From an uncultured Pelagibacteraceae bacterium (GTDB taxonomy: Bacteria > Pseudomonadota > Alphaproteobacteria > Pelagibacterales > Pelagibacteraceae), in contig CACEEW010000001.1 of NCBI GenBank assembly GCA_902558705.1, positions 62,001 to 126,000 of the forward strand: DNA of 64,000 nucleotides, read 5' to 3'. Below are positions 54,791 through 63,858 of the stretch, piece by piece. A program made the translations under genes and the position numbers. The notes under the pieces are model-generated. The model had not been told where the DNA came from and ran no database searches. It worked only from the letters and a program-made list of their open reading frames with translations. Every line of letters starts with the position of its first letter. The stretch's first letter is position 1.

Positions 54791-55645
54791 ATGGCCTTAC
54801 CAAAATATACAGAACCACATTATAGAATTTGGCATTATGTTTATTTGACTATTTGTGCAGCAGTTTTCTTTTTTCTTATTGCTCCATTATTTGTAATTTT
54901 CCCATTATCTTTCAACGCTGAAGAATTTTTAGTTTTTTCCGATGGAATGAAACGTCTAGATCCTGATGCGTTTTCATTAAGATGGTATAAGGACATGATT
55001 TATGGAACCAAAAATCCTTGGGGTTTAGCTACAAAAAATAGTTTTATCATTGCAATTTTTGCAACAATTGGTTCAGTTATTTTGGGAACTGTTGCTGCTT
55101 TAGGCTTAAGCAGCAGACACATGCCTTACAAGGGTTTAATTATGGCAGTTTTAATATCTCCAATGATTGTTCCATTAATTATTTCTGGTGTAGCAATATT
55201 TTTCTTTATGGCTAAAGCAGGTTTGGCCGCAACTCATTTAGGTATAATTCTTGCTCATATTATATTAGGTACACCATTTGTAGTAATAACTGTTACTGCA
55301 ACTTTATCAGGATTTGACCATAGTGTAACAAGAGCAGCAGCAAGTCTTGGTAGTAATCCAGTTAATACTTTTATGAAAATTACTTTACCATTAATTCTAC
55401 CTGGCGTTATATCTGGAGGATTATTTGCTTTTGTAACTTCATTTGATGAAGTTGTGGTGGTATTGTTCTTAGCTGGGTTAGAAAATACTACAATCCCTAT
55501 TCAAATGTGGACAGGGTTAAGAGAACAGTTGAGCCCAACCATTCTTGCCGTTGCAACTTGTCTAATTATCTTATCAACATTAATATTAGTTACCGCTGAA
55601 CTCTTAAGAAGAAGATCTGAGAGACTCAGAGGTATTAACAGATAG
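54791..55645 (+). CDS. potC: Polyamine-type ABC transporter permease PotC
   Basis: A 284-residue permease with six hydrophobic segments and the coupling motif AAASLGSNPVNTFMKITLPLILPGVISG near residue 180. It starts four bases after potB and ends 12 bases before the FadN-like gene. With potB it forms the membrane channel of the system. Confidence 0.92.
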   Translation: MALPKYTEPHYRIWHYVYLTICAAVFFFLIAPLFVIFPLSFNAEEFLVFSDGMKRLDPDAFSLRWYKDMIYGTKNPWGLATKNSFIIAIFATIGSVILGTVAALGLSSRHMPYKGLIMAVLISPMIVPLIISGVAIFFFMAKAGLAATHLGIILAHIILGTPFVVITVTATLSGFDHSVTRAAASLGSNPVNTFMKITLPLILPGVISGGLFAFVTSFDEVVVVLFLAGLENTTIPIQMWTGLREQLSPTILAVATCLIILSTLILVTAELLRRRSERLRGINR

Positions 55646-55657
55646 TAAGATCGCTAC

Positions 55658-57880
55658 ATGAAGATTAAGAATGTAGTAGTGATTGGTTCAGGAACTATGG
55701 GAAGCGGGATAGCTGCTCATTTATGTAATGCAAATGTTCCAGTTACTTTATTAGATTTAAAAACTGAAATTAGTGAAAAAGCAAGAGATAGAATTCATAA
55801 ATCCAGACCACCTTTATTACTTGATAGATCAAAAATTAATAATATTAAAGTTGGAAATATAGATGACAATTTTGATGTTGTAAAAGATGCTGATTGGGTT
55901 GTTGAAGCAGTTGTGGAAAGAATTGACATCAAACATCAAATTTATGAAAAAATATTTAAAGTAAGAAAAGAAGGAGCGATTGTTTCTTCAAATACTTCAT
56001 CTATTCCAATTAAAGTCTTATCCGAACACTTAAGTGATAAAGAAAAAAAAGATTTTTGTATTACTCACTTTTTTAACCCTGTGAGATATATGGGCCTTCT
56101 AGAAATCGTTAAAAATGAAAATAATGATCTAAACAAAATAAACGAATTAAAAGAATTTTGTGAAATAGAGCTGGGAAAAGGTGCAATTGTTTGTAATGAT
56201 ACTCCTGGCTTTTTAGGAAACAGAGTAGGTGTTTATGCTATGCAAATAGCTATGACTGAAGCTTTTAAAATGAAATTGTCAGTCGAAGAAGCAGATGCAA
56301 TTTTTGGAAGACCAATGGGAATTCCAAAAACAGGAGTATTTGGTCTTTATGATTTAATAGGTATTGATTTAATGGCTGATGTTTTAAAAAGTTTTATTAA
56401 AGAGTTGCCTGAGACAGATAAGTTTCATGAGGTTGCAAAAGAAATTCCATTAGTAAAAAAATTAATTGATACTGGCTATACTGGAAGAAAAGGTAAAGGT
56501 GGATTTTACAGAATTAACAAAACTGGAACTAATAAAGTTATGGAAGCTATCAATCTTGCGACTGGTGATTATTCACCTACCAAAAAGATTGATATGAAAT
56601 CAGATAAAGTAGATCTTAAAGCACTAACTGATAGAGAAGATAAATATGGTGAATATGCTTGGTCTGTAATATCTAAAATAATTAAATATGCGTCTTCATT
56701 AGTGCCAGGAATTACTAATGAATTTAATGATATTGATGAAGCAATGAGGCTCGGCTTCAATTGGGCTAAAGGTCCTTTCGAAATGCTTGAGGAAATAGGG
56801 GTTAAAAATTTCTTTAATAAAGTTGATGATTTTAGTGGCAATAGTTTCTTAGAAAATTTATCCAAAACTCAAAATGAGGATTTTTATGGTGAAAGACAAA
56901 AATATACAAATATTGAAACTTTAGGCAAAGTTAAGAAAATGGCCTCAAGATTGGATGGAAACGATTCAGCAAAAATTTATAAGTTTAGTGACTATAACAT
57001 TGTTGAGTTTACTACTAAAGCTAATGCTTTAGATTATGACTCTATGGATGCTCTTAAAAAAGCAACTGATAAACCTCTAATAATAATTAATGAAAGTATG
57101 CAGTTTTCTGCTGGTGTTAACTTAACCTACACAATGAAATTTGCTGATAAAAAAGATTTTAAATCAATTGAAAAATTCATTAAATATTTCCAAGAAACAT
57201 GTAAGCATTTAAAATATTCTAAACATCCAGTAATTTCAGCTCCTTCAGGATTAACATTAGGTGGTGGATTTGAAGTAATGGTTCAAAGTAATTTTGTTGC
57301 CTCGCACACAAATATAGTAGTTGGATTAGTTGAAACTATTGTTGGTTTGATTCCCGCAGGTGGAGGATGTAAGGAAATGTTAGCTAGATGGCTGGATACT
57401 AACGAAGCCAAAAAAGATCCTAATTTTGCTCCACTTAAAGTGTTTGATATTATTGGATATGGAAAGACAGCCACTTCGCCAGTTGAAGCAGAACCTATGA
57501 AATATTTGAGGCCAAATGATAAAAAGATAATGAATAGGAATAGTTTATTAGAAGTTTCAAAAAAAATTCTTAGTGAAAATAAAGATTTTAAAGCACCTGA
57601 AGAACATAAATTTAATCTGCCTGGAAAAGCAGTAAGAGGAGAAATGGATAAAATTATAGAAAAACTTTATAATGATAAAGTTATATTAGAACATGGGGTT
57701 GAGGTTGCAAAAGAGTTAGCTCATGTTTTGAGTGGAGGCGATACTACAATTGACAAAACTTTATCTGAAGATGATTTATTTGAATTGGAGCTTGATGCTT
57801 TTATGAGATTAATTGAAACTCAAAAAACTCAAGATAGAATAAAACATACTCTTGCAACAGGTAAACCTTTAGTTAACTAA
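55658..57880 (+). CDS. 3-hydroxyacyl-CoA dehydrogenase/enoyl-CoA hydratase fusion (FadN-like order)
   Basis: A 740-residue bifunctional beta-oxidation enzyme. The NAD-binding domain begins VVVIGSGTMGSGIAAHLC (residues 6-23), then FFNPVRYMGLLEIV and the C-terminal 3HCDH domain (about 180-400). The crotonase domain is at the C-terminus (about 440-740) with GLTLGGGFEVMVQSN and GLVETIVGLIPAGGG carrying a catalytic Glu. This order is the reverse of E. coli FadB and matches FadN-type enzymes. It follows potC by 12 bases and overlaps the cyclophilin gene tail to tail by 12 bases. Its link with the transporter may be only positional. Confidence 0.9.
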   Translation: MKIKNVVVIGSGTMGSGIAAHLCNANVPVTLLDLKTEISEKARDRIHKSRPPLLLDRSKINNIKVGNIDDNFDVVKDADWVVEAVVERIDIKHQIYEKIFKVRKEGAIVSSNTSSIPIKVLSEHLSDKEKKDFCITHFFNPVRYMGLLEIVKNENNDLNKINELKEFCEIELGKGAIVCNDTPGFLGNRVGVYAMQIAMTEAFKMKLSVEEADAIFGRPMGIPKTGVFGLYDLIGIDLMADVLKSFIKELPETDKFHEVAKEIPLVKKLIDTGYTGRKGKGGFYRINKTGTNKVMEAINLATGDYSPTKKIDMKSDKVDLKALTDREDKYGEYAWSVISKIIKYASSLVPGITNEFNDIDEAMRLGFNWAKGPFEMLEEIGVKNFFNKVDDFSGNSFLENLSKTQNEDFYGERQKYTNIETLGKVKKMASRLDGNDSAKIYKFSDYNIVEFTTKANALDYDSMDALKKATDKPLIIINESMQFSAGVNLTYTMKFADKKDFKSIEKFIKYFQETCKHLKYSKHPVISAPSGLTLGGGFEVMVQSNFVASHTNIVVGLVETIVGLIPAGGGCKEMLARWLDTNEAKKDPNFAPLKVFDIIGYGKTATSPVEAEPMKYLRPNDKKIMNRNSLLEVSKKILSENKDFKAPEEHKFNLPGKAVRGEMDKIIEKLYNDKVILEHGVEVAKELAHVLSGGDTTIDKTLSEDDLFELELDAFMRLIETQKTQDRIKHTLATGKPLVN

Positions 57881-58516
57881 CATTCTTAAAGAATTTATAA
57901 AGTCAGGCCTTAATACATATTGAGATTTATCTAAATATTTTATTTTTTTCAATGCTTCTAATCCATATATTACCTTTCCTATTGGGGTATATTCAGTTTC
58001 ATATAATGGCTCATCTCTGAGGATTATAAAAAATTGACTATCCTCAGTGTTATATTTTTGACCTCTTGCAAGACCAATACTACCTTTATCAAAGTTAAAT
58101 GGGGTATCAACCTCTGAATTGATTGTTCCTAATCCAGATTTCCCAGTTCCAATTTTTCCATAATCTAAATTACCCTTTTTGCCAAACTCTAAATCCCCAG
58201 CCTGAACAAGTGTGTCTTTAATTACTCTATGAAATGCAACATCATCATAGGATTTCGTGTTAATTAATTGTTTAAATCTTTTCACAGCATTGGGTGAAAT
58301 GTTAGGATAAAGTTCAATTATTACATTTCCACAGGCAACATTCAATATTGCGATATTTTTGGGATTATCAAAAGTAATTTTTAGAGGGTCATAATTTTTT
58401 ACAAATAAACATTTATCTTTTATCAAAAAGAAAGAACCAAAAAAGAATACTGCTAAAGTAACTATAAATATCAAAATCGCTTTTTCAGATTTTGATGCCT
58501 TAATTTTTTCAATCAT
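57869..58516 (-). CDS. Membrane-anchored cyclophilin-type peptidyl-prolyl isomerase
   Basis: A 215-residue PPIase that accelerates proline isomerisation of exported proteins. It has an N-terminal anchor (about residues 12-32) and a cyclophilin domain from about 50: IIELYPNISPNAVKRF, YDDVAFHRVIKDTLVQAGD, then SQFFIILRDEPLYE and YTPIGKVIYGLEAL. The catalytic arginine lies in FHRVI. It overlaps the FadN-like gene by 12 bases at their 3' ends and starts inside the stop of the metalloprotease gene. Confidence 0.88.
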   Translation of the reverse strand: MIEKIKASKSEKAILIFIVTLAVFFFGSFFLIKDKCLFVKNYDPLKITFDNPKNIAILNVACGNVIIELYPNISPNAVKRFKQLINTKSYDDVAFHRVIKDTLVQAGDLEFGKKGNLDYGKIGTGKSGLGTINSEVDTPFNFDKGSIGLARGQKYNTEDSQFFIILRDEPLYETEYTPIGKVIYGLEALKKIKYLDKSQYVLRPDFINSLRMLVN

Positions 58517-59235
58517 AAAATGAAATTTTCATCTATTTTTAAAAGATTAGTTTTAATAAACTTAATTTTCTTTTCTAAAATTGGATCAAGTCTATCTAAG
58601 TTTAATCCAATCATTAAATGAGAAAATACTTCAGCCATATCCTCAGATGCAGTTGATCTTGAATATTCAGTTAAAAAACCATTAGTATTTTTGTAAGTAT
58701 CTAAGCCTAATTTATCTGTGCAGGTGGAGCATTCAGCATATTCAAATTCTTCAACATTAAATTTAGACCAGACATCTTCATCAAATAATTGTTTAAAACT
58801 ATCATTTATAATATGGAACACTTCATGGTGAATTACACGTTCAAAATAATCTTTGTTAAATTTGATATCTAAGATTAATGTTTTCATAACATGGTCAGGA
58901 ATTCCAGCAGTATTAATTTTTGATATGGATAAATCCTCACACATGACTATGTATTTAAGATTAATTTTTTTGAGAAATTCTTGATTATATCTATCTAAAT
59001 TTTTTTTAATTATTTTGTATTTTTGATCAAGAATTTTCTTTTCAGAATTATAACAATTTATATTTTTTTCAATACCAAGAGTAAAAGGTTGTTTGGCAAA
59101 TAAGTATCTAAGTTTGTTTGAAGTTTTAATATCATAAATTTCTAAATTTGGAATTTTTATAAGATTATAAATAGTATCAGCTTGAGTTTGAGTAAAAATA
59201 AATAAAGATAGTATAATTAATCTAATTAAGCTCAT
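58513..59235 (-). CDS. Secreted zincin-like metallopeptidase
   Basis: A 240-residue exported protein with signal peptide (residues 1-19, TQA cleavage). A zinc-binding HEVFH is at residues 137-141, followed about 60 residues later by SEDMAEVFSHL whose Glu202 could be the third zinc ligand, a gluzincin-like layout. A CSTC pair lies between them, possibly a disulfide. The function is unknown; it resembles putative zinc-binding metallo-peptidases of the envelope. It precedes the cyclophilin, overlapping by four bases, and is divergent from the ureohydrolase. Confidence 0.65.
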   Translation of the reverse strand: MSLIRLIILSLFIFTQTQADTIYNLIKIPNLEIYDIKTSNKLRYLFAKQPFTLGIEKNINCYNSEKKILDQKYKIIKKNLDRYNQEFLKKINLKYIVMCEDLSISKINTAGIPDHVMKTLILDIKFNKDYFERVIHHEVFHIINDSFKQLFDEDVWSKFNVEEFEYAECSTCTDKLGLDTYKNTNGFLTEYSRSTASEDMAEVFSHLMIGLNLDRLDPILEKKIKFIKTNLLKIDENFIL

Positions 59236-59276
59236 AAATTTACATATAGAAGATATTCCAATTTAGATGAATGTGA

Positions 59277-59282
59277 TACAAT
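59277..59282 (+). promoter_or_regulatory. -10 box placed for a leaderless ureohydrolase mRNA
   Basis: TACAAT at 59277-59282 is six bases from the GTG start at 59289, where transcription would be expected to begin. The -35 region is poor (TATTCC). The 53-base divergent gap has no other candidate. Confidence 0.35.
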
Positions 59283-59288
59283 TTTACT

Positions 59289-60248
59289 GTGAAAAAAAAA
59301 AGAAATAAAGTTCCAATCCAACCAGTAAGTGGAACTAAAGTACCACGGTTTGCTGGCCCTTCAACATTTGCAAGATTACCTGAGCTTAGAGATGTAGAGA
59401 GTTGTGATGTTGCAATTGTTGGGATTCCATTTGATGCTGGAACCAGTTACAGACCAGGTGCAAGATTTGGACCTCAAAGTATTAGACAAGCTTCCAGACA
59501 CTTAAGAACAAATTACCATCCAAGTTATGATGTTGAACCTTTCAAAGTACAACAGGTAGCTGATGCAGGAGATATCACTTGCAACCCATTTAATATTGAA
59601 GAGGCAATTAAACAGATAGAGGTGGGAGCTGAAGAATTATTGAATAAAGTTGGAGGAATTATAAGTCTTGGTGGTGACCACACAATTGCATTTCCTTTGT
59701 TAAAAGCTGTTAATAAAATTAACAATGGTCCAGTAGCTTTAGTGCATTTTGATGCTCACCTAGATACTTGGGATACTTATTTTGGTGCACCTTACACTCA
59801 CGGAACACCTTTTAGAAGAGCAAGGGAAGAAAATTTATTTTTAGATGATGCTTCAATGCATGTGGGTATAAGAGGACCTTTGTACAGTAGAGATGATATC
59901 AAAAATGATGAAAGTTTTGGATTTAAGATTATTCATTGTGATGAGTTTCAAACTCAAGGAACTGATAAAATTGCTGAAAGAATTAAAAAAAGAGTTGGAG
60001 ATAACCCTTTATATTTATCTATTGATATAGATGTATTAGATCCTGCTTTTGCCCCTGGAACTGGTACACCAGAAATTGCTGGAATGACCTCAAGAGAAAT
60101 GGTTAACACTATAAGAGGTTTATCAGGTTTAAATTTAATTTCAGCTGATGTTGTTGAGGTTTCACCAGCTTATGATCATGCTGAAGTAACCTCTCTTGCT
60201 GCAGCAACAATAGTTTATGAATTAACTAATTTGTTTGCAAAAAAATAA
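59289..60248 (+). CDS. speB: Agmatinase/guanidinobutyrase-type ureohydrolase
   Basis: A 319-residue binuclear-manganese ureohydrolase releasing urea from a guanidino compound. Metal ligands are seen at His131 (GGDHT), Asp155/His157/Asp159 (DAHLDTWD) and Asp246/Asp248 (SIDIDVLDPAFAPGTGTPE). The N-terminal SYRPGARFGPQSIRQASRHLR is closer to guanidinobutyrase and agmatinase than to arginase. The start is GTG 59289; an upstream ATG is lacking. It precedes an aldehyde dehydrogenase (20 bases) and lies near a polyamine transporter, so a polyamine-scavenging path is suggested. Which guanidino compound it prefers cannot be read. Confidence 0.88.
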   Translation: MKKKRNKVPIQPVSGTKVPRFAGPSTFARLPELRDVESCDVAIVGIPFDAGTSYRPGARFGPQSIRQASRHLRTNYHPSYDVEPFKVQQVADAGDITCNPFNIEEAIKQIEVGAEELLNKVGGIISLGGDHTIAFPLLKAVNKINNGPVALVHFDAHLDTWDTYFGAPYTHGTPFRRAREENLFLDDASMHVGIRGPLYSRDDIKNDESFGFKIIHCDEFQTQGTDKIAERIKKRVGDNPLYLSIDIDVLDPAFAPGTGTPEIAGMTSREMVNTIRGLSGLNLISADVVEVSPAYDHAEVTSLAAATIVYELTNLFAKK

Positions 60249-60268
60249 GGAAAGGTTAGGAGTCTGCT

Positions 60269-61702
60269 ATGGAAAATAAAAAAAATTTTTATATAGATGG
60301 TAAATGGGTAACAGCAATAAGCAAAAAAGAAATTAAAGTAATCAACCCTGCTACAGAAGAAGAATGTGCCGTAATATCATTAGGGAACAAAAAAGATATT
60401 GACCTAGCAGTAAACGCTGCAAAAAAGGCATATAGCTCATGGTCATTTTCACCGAAAGAAGAAAGAATAAGATTATTAGAAAAACTTTATGAGAATTATA
60501 AAAAAAGATGGGCAGATATTGCCAATGCAATTACTGTTGAAATGGGTGCACCAAAAGACTTTGCTACTAAACTTCAAGCTGGAACAGGTGCTGCCCATTT
60601 AAAGTCTTTTATTAGATATTTAAAAAATTTTGAATTTGAAAAACCATTAGGTGAACATGCTCCAAACCAAAGACTTATCTATGAACCAAAAGGAGTTTGT
60701 GCATTAATAACACCTTGGAATTGGCCAATGAACCAAGTTTGCTTAAAAGTTATGCCTGCAATTGCATCTGGATGCACAATGGTTTTAAAACCATCAGAAC
60801 TTGCGCCATTATCATCAATGATACTTGCTGAATTGATAGATGACACCAAATTTCCTGCAGGAGTGTTCAATTTAGTTAATGGAGATGGAGCCACAACAGG
60901 CGATGCACTAACAAGCCACCCGGATATAAATATGATTTCCTTTACAGGATCAACTAGAGCAGGAGCTTTAATTTCTCAGAATGCTGCTAAAGATTTTAAA
61001 AGAGTGAGTTTAGAATTAGGAGGCAAAGGTGCTAATATTATTTTCAAGGACGCTGATCCTGAGGCAATTGAAAGAGGTGCGTTAAGATGTTTTAGAAATT
61101 CAGGTCAATCATGTAATGCTCCTACAAGAATGCTAGTAGAGAAATCTATGTATAGTGATGCAATAGAAAGATTGAAAAAATATACAGAAAATTTCGAGGT
61201 AGGTGACCCTAAAAAAGAAGGAGAGCATATAGGCCCAGTGATTTCTGAAACACAATATAATAAAATTCAAACTTTAATTAAAAAAGGAATTGATGAAGGT
61301 GCTAAATTAGTTGCAGGTGGACCAGGTAAACCACCAGGGCTAGACAAAGGTTATTTTGTTAAACCTACTGTATTTGCAGATGTAAATAATAATATGGAAG
61401 TTGCAAGAACAGAAATTTTTGGACCAGTATTATCAGTAATTCCATTTGAAACTGAGGAAGAAGCAATTGAAATTGCCAATGACACACCTTATGGGTTAAC
61501 AAATTATATCCAAACTAAAGACTCAGAAAAAGTAAAAAGAGTTGCGAGAAAGCTGAGATCAGGAATGGTTGATGTAAATGGAGCTGGTATTGCTGTTGAT
61601 GCTCCGTTTGGAGGGTTTAAACATTCAGGAATAGGTAGAGAAGCAGGTGAACATGGCCTTGAGGAATTTTTGGAAGTAAAATCTGTTGGTGGGTGGAGTT
61701 AA
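60269..61702 (+). CDS. Aldehyde dehydrogenase, possibly for aminoaldehydes
   Basis: A 477-residue NAD(P)-dependent aldehyde dehydrogenase. Glu249 in LELGGKG and catalytic Cys282 in NSGQSCNAPTRM are seen, with ITPWNWPMNQ. Twenty bases after the ureohydrolase, its likely role is oxidation of the aldehyde formed from a diamine or 4-guanidinobutyraldehyde. Substrate is inference only. It converges on the argE-like gene, overlapping by four bases. Confidence 0.9.
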   Translation: MENKKNFYIDGKWVTAISKKEIKVINPATEEECAVISLGNKKDIDLAVNAAKKAYSSWSFSPKEERIRLLEKLYENYKKRWADIANAITVEMGAPKDFATKLQAGTGAAHLKSFIRYLKNFEFEKPLGEHAPNQRLIYEPKGVCALITPWNWPMNQVCLKVMPAIASGCTMVLKPSELAPLSSMILAELIDDTKFPAGVFNLVNGDGATTGDALTSHPDINMISFTGSTRAGALISQNAAKDFKRVSLELGGKGANIIFKDADPEAIERGALRCFRNSGQSCNAPTRMLVEKSMYSDAIERLKKYTENFEVGDPKKEGEHIGPVISETQYNKIQTLIKKGIDEGAKLVAGGPGKPPGLDKGYFVKPTVFADVNNNMEVARTEIFGPVLSVIPFETEEEAIEIANDTPYGLTNYIQTKDSEKVKRVARKLRSGMVDVNGAGIAVDAPFGGFKHSGIGREAGEHGLEEFLEVKSVGGWS

Positions 61703-62889
61703 TTTAGAAGAGATTGTTTTTTTAAACCATCTAAAAACTTTAAACACTTTTTTAATTCGTTTAGTTCAATAAATTCATCTACTTTGTGAGCTTGCTCAAT
61801 TGAGCCTGGACCACATACAACTGTACTCATACCAATTTCTTGAAATAATCCTGCCTCTGTTCCAAAAGATACAACTTCTCTTGAATTATCACCAGTGAGA
61901 CTTGAAACTAACTCACAAGCCTCAGATTTTTCAACTCGATCAAATCCTGTCACTTCACCTATTATTTCCTTTCTTATATTTGATTTAGAAAAAACCTTTT
62001 TCATTTCTGGCAAAAGAATATCATTCGCGTATTCATCAATTTTTTTATTTAAAAAAACACCATCTTCTTTTACAACTGGTCTTGTTTCCCAATTAATATG
62101 ACACTTATCAGCTATAACATTATGAGCAATACCTCCAAATATTCCTCCTACTTGTAAAGTTGAAAAAGGTGGATCAAATATTGAGTCTTTTGGAGCTCTT
62201 TTTTTAAGTTCATTTCTTAATTCAATTAATTTTGATGCGTATCTTGTTGCAAATTCAACAGCACTAACACCTTTATGAGGAGCAGAGCTGTGTCCTGCTA
62301 AACCCTCAAAATAAGTTGTATATTCATAACAACCTTTGTGAGCATCTATGATTTTCATTTTAGTAGGTTCACCAATAATACAAATTCCATCTTGAATATT
62401 TCTTTTTTGGAGTTCTTTGATTAAAATAGGAGCTCCTAAACATGCTGTCTCTTCATCAAAGGTAAATGAAAAATGGATATCTCTATTTAAATTTATTTTT
62501 GCATAAATTGGAGCAAAAGCTAAAGTACATGCTATAAAACCTTTCATGTCACAAGAACCTCTACCATAAAGTTTGTCATCCTTAATTGTTGCTTTAAAAG
62601 GATCAGTACTCCAACTTTTAGAGACAGGAACTGTATCTGTATGACCAGATAAAATTATTGGTTTAGCACCATTAGATTTTTTTGCTTTAATAGTCGCGAA
62701 AAGATTTACTCTTTTTTTTTCATTATCAAATGTCTTAAAAGATGTTGCGCCAAGTTTTTTTAGTAAATTTTCACAATAATTAATTAATTCACTATTATCT
62801 TCTCCTGAAATAGTCCTAAAACCTATTAGATCTGATAAAATTTTTACAGAATTATTATATAATTCTTCTAAATTAATATCTGTACTCAT
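61699..62889 (-). CDS. argE: Acetylornithine deacetylase-type M20 hydrolase
   Basis: A 396-residue zinc amidohydrolase of the M20 family. The site is His83 (SGHTDT), Asp114 (GSCDMKG), Glu146-Glu147 (FDEET), and later GEPTKM, AGHSSAPHKG and GTEAGLFQE. This is the ArgE type, removing acetyl from N-acetylornithine; the ectoine-pathway N-acetyl-diaminobutyrate deacetylases are a different M14-type fold (DoeB), so that role is not assigned. It converges on the aldehyde dehydrogenase and is divergent from csaA across only 29 bases. Confidence 0.9.
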   Translation of the reverse strand: MSTDINLEELYNNSVKILSDLIGFRTISGEDNSELINYCENLLKKLGATSFKTFDNEKKRVNLFATIKAKKSNGAKPIILSGHTDTVPVSKSWSTDPFKATIKDDKLYGRGSCDMKGFIACTLAFAPIYAKINLNRDIHFSFTFDEETACLGAPILIKELQKRNIQDGICIIGEPTKMKIIDAHKGCYEYTTYFEGLAGHSSAPHKGVSAVEFATRYASKLIELRNELKKRAPKDSIFDPPFSTLQVGGIFGGIAHNVIADKCHINWETRPVVKEDGVFLNKKIDEYANDILLPEMKKVFSKSNIRKEIIGEVTGFDRVEKSEACELVSSLTGDNSREVVSFGTEAGLFQEIGMSTVVCGPGSIEQAHKVDEFIELNELKKCLKFLDGLKKQSLLN

Positions 62890-62902
62890 AACTAATAATT
62901 AA

Positions 62903-62908
62903 TATAAA
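62903..62908 (+). promoter_or_regulatory. -10 box placed for a nearly leaderless csaA mRNA
   Basis: TATAAA at 62903-62908 is ten bases from the csaA ATG at 62919, so transcription would start about three bases ahead of it. The 29-base gap is shared with the divergent argE gene, so both promoters must overlap coding sequence or each other. Confidence 0.35.
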
Positions 62909-62918
62909 TACTGCATTT

Positions 62919-63260
62919 ATGAAAGAAGAAATAACATACGATATTTTTGATAAAGTTGATATTAGAATTGGAACAGTGGTTTCAGTTAAGAAAAATGAAA
63001 AAGCTAGAAAACCCTCATTAGTTGTTGAGGTAGATTTTGGAGAAGAAATTGGCATTAAGCGATCATCAGCTCAGATTACTCATTACTACAATGAAGAAAA
63101 TTTAAAAGGTAAACAAGTTATAGGTGTTTGCAATTTTGCTGAAAAAAATATTGCTGGAGTAGTTTCACAAGTTTTAATTTTAGGCTCAATCGATAAAAAA
63201 GGAAAAGTAATCTTAGTACATCCATCTCAAAAATCTGAAAATGGTCTTCCTATAGCCTAA
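62919..63260 (+). CDS. csaA: CsaA-type tRNA-binding domain protein
   Basis: A 113-residue EMAP/OB-fold protein of the CsaA family, which has chaperone-like or tRNA-binding activity. Seen are FDKVDIRIGTVVSV, the strongly conserved KPSLVVEVDFGEEIGIKRSSAQ and GVCNFAEKNIAGVVSQVLILG. It is divergent from argE with 29 bases between starts, and a LysE-type gene follows after four bases. Confidence 0.92.
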   Translation: MKEEITYDIFDKVDIRIGTVVSVKKNEKARKPSLVVEVDFGEEIGIKRSSAQITHYYNEENLKGKQVIGVCNFAEKNIAGVVSQVLILGSIDKKGKVILVHPSQKSENGLPIA

Positions 63261-63264
63261 TTTC

Positions 63265-63855
63265 ATGCACCCTGAAATTTTATCAATGGCTTTGTTTTGG
63301 ATAGTAGCAGCCTACACCCCAGGTCCGAACAACGTAATAGCTTCTTATTCAGGTTTTAATTTTGGTATAAAAAAAACATTACCACATATTTTTGGAGTTG
63401 CATTAGGATTTACTTTTCTGATTTTTCTATTAACAATTGGTTTAGTTAATGTATTCAAAATATTTCCTATTATTCAAGTTTCTTTAAAATATTTAGGAAG
63501 TATATTTTTAGTATACTTAGCTTATAAAATTTATTTTTCAAAGATAGATAGTGAGAAAAAAAATGAAAACCCAGTAAAGTTCATTGAGACATTTCTTTTT
63601 CAATTCTTAAATCCTAAAGGTGTATTAATTGGTATAATTATTGTATCAACTTATGTCGAACATGGAGAGAACTATTTGAAATATGCGACTCAAGTTATTC
63701 TTTTTGCATTCTTAGTTTCTTTAAGCAGTATTACTTTTTGGACATTTGTAGGTAAATATCTAAGGAAATTTGCGACAAATGAGAAATTTATTAAATACTT
63801 TAATTGTGTTATGTCACTGCTTCTTATTTTAAGCATAATTACTTTTTATATATAA
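63265..63855 (+). CDS. LysE/RhtB family exporter
   Basis: A 196-residue membrane protein with about six hydrophobic segments and the LysE-family sequence AAYTPGPNNVIASYSGFNFGIKKTLPHIFGVALGF, where the TPGPN motif is complete (the other LysE copy has TPGTP). FLNPKGVLIGIIIV is the family's NPK motif. It follows csaA by four bases and precedes acnA by three. Cargo is unknown. Confidence 0.9.
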   Translation: MHPEILSMALFWIVAAYTPGPNNVIASYSGFNFGIKKTLPHIFGVALGFTFLIFLLTIGLVNVFKIFPIIQVSLKYLGSIFLVYLAYKIYFSKIDSEKKNENPVKFIETFLFQFLNPKGVLIGIIIVSTYVEHGENYLKYATQVILFAFLVSLSSITFWTFVGKYLRKFATNEKFIKYFNCVMSLLLILSIITFYI

Positions 63856-63858
63856 TAC

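Noticed and set aside
61699..62889. N-acetyl-diaminobutyrate deacetylase (ectoine pathway DoeB)
   Set aside because: The protein is an M20 ArgE-type enzyme, while DoeB is of a different fold family, and it lies 10 kb from doeA on the other strand.
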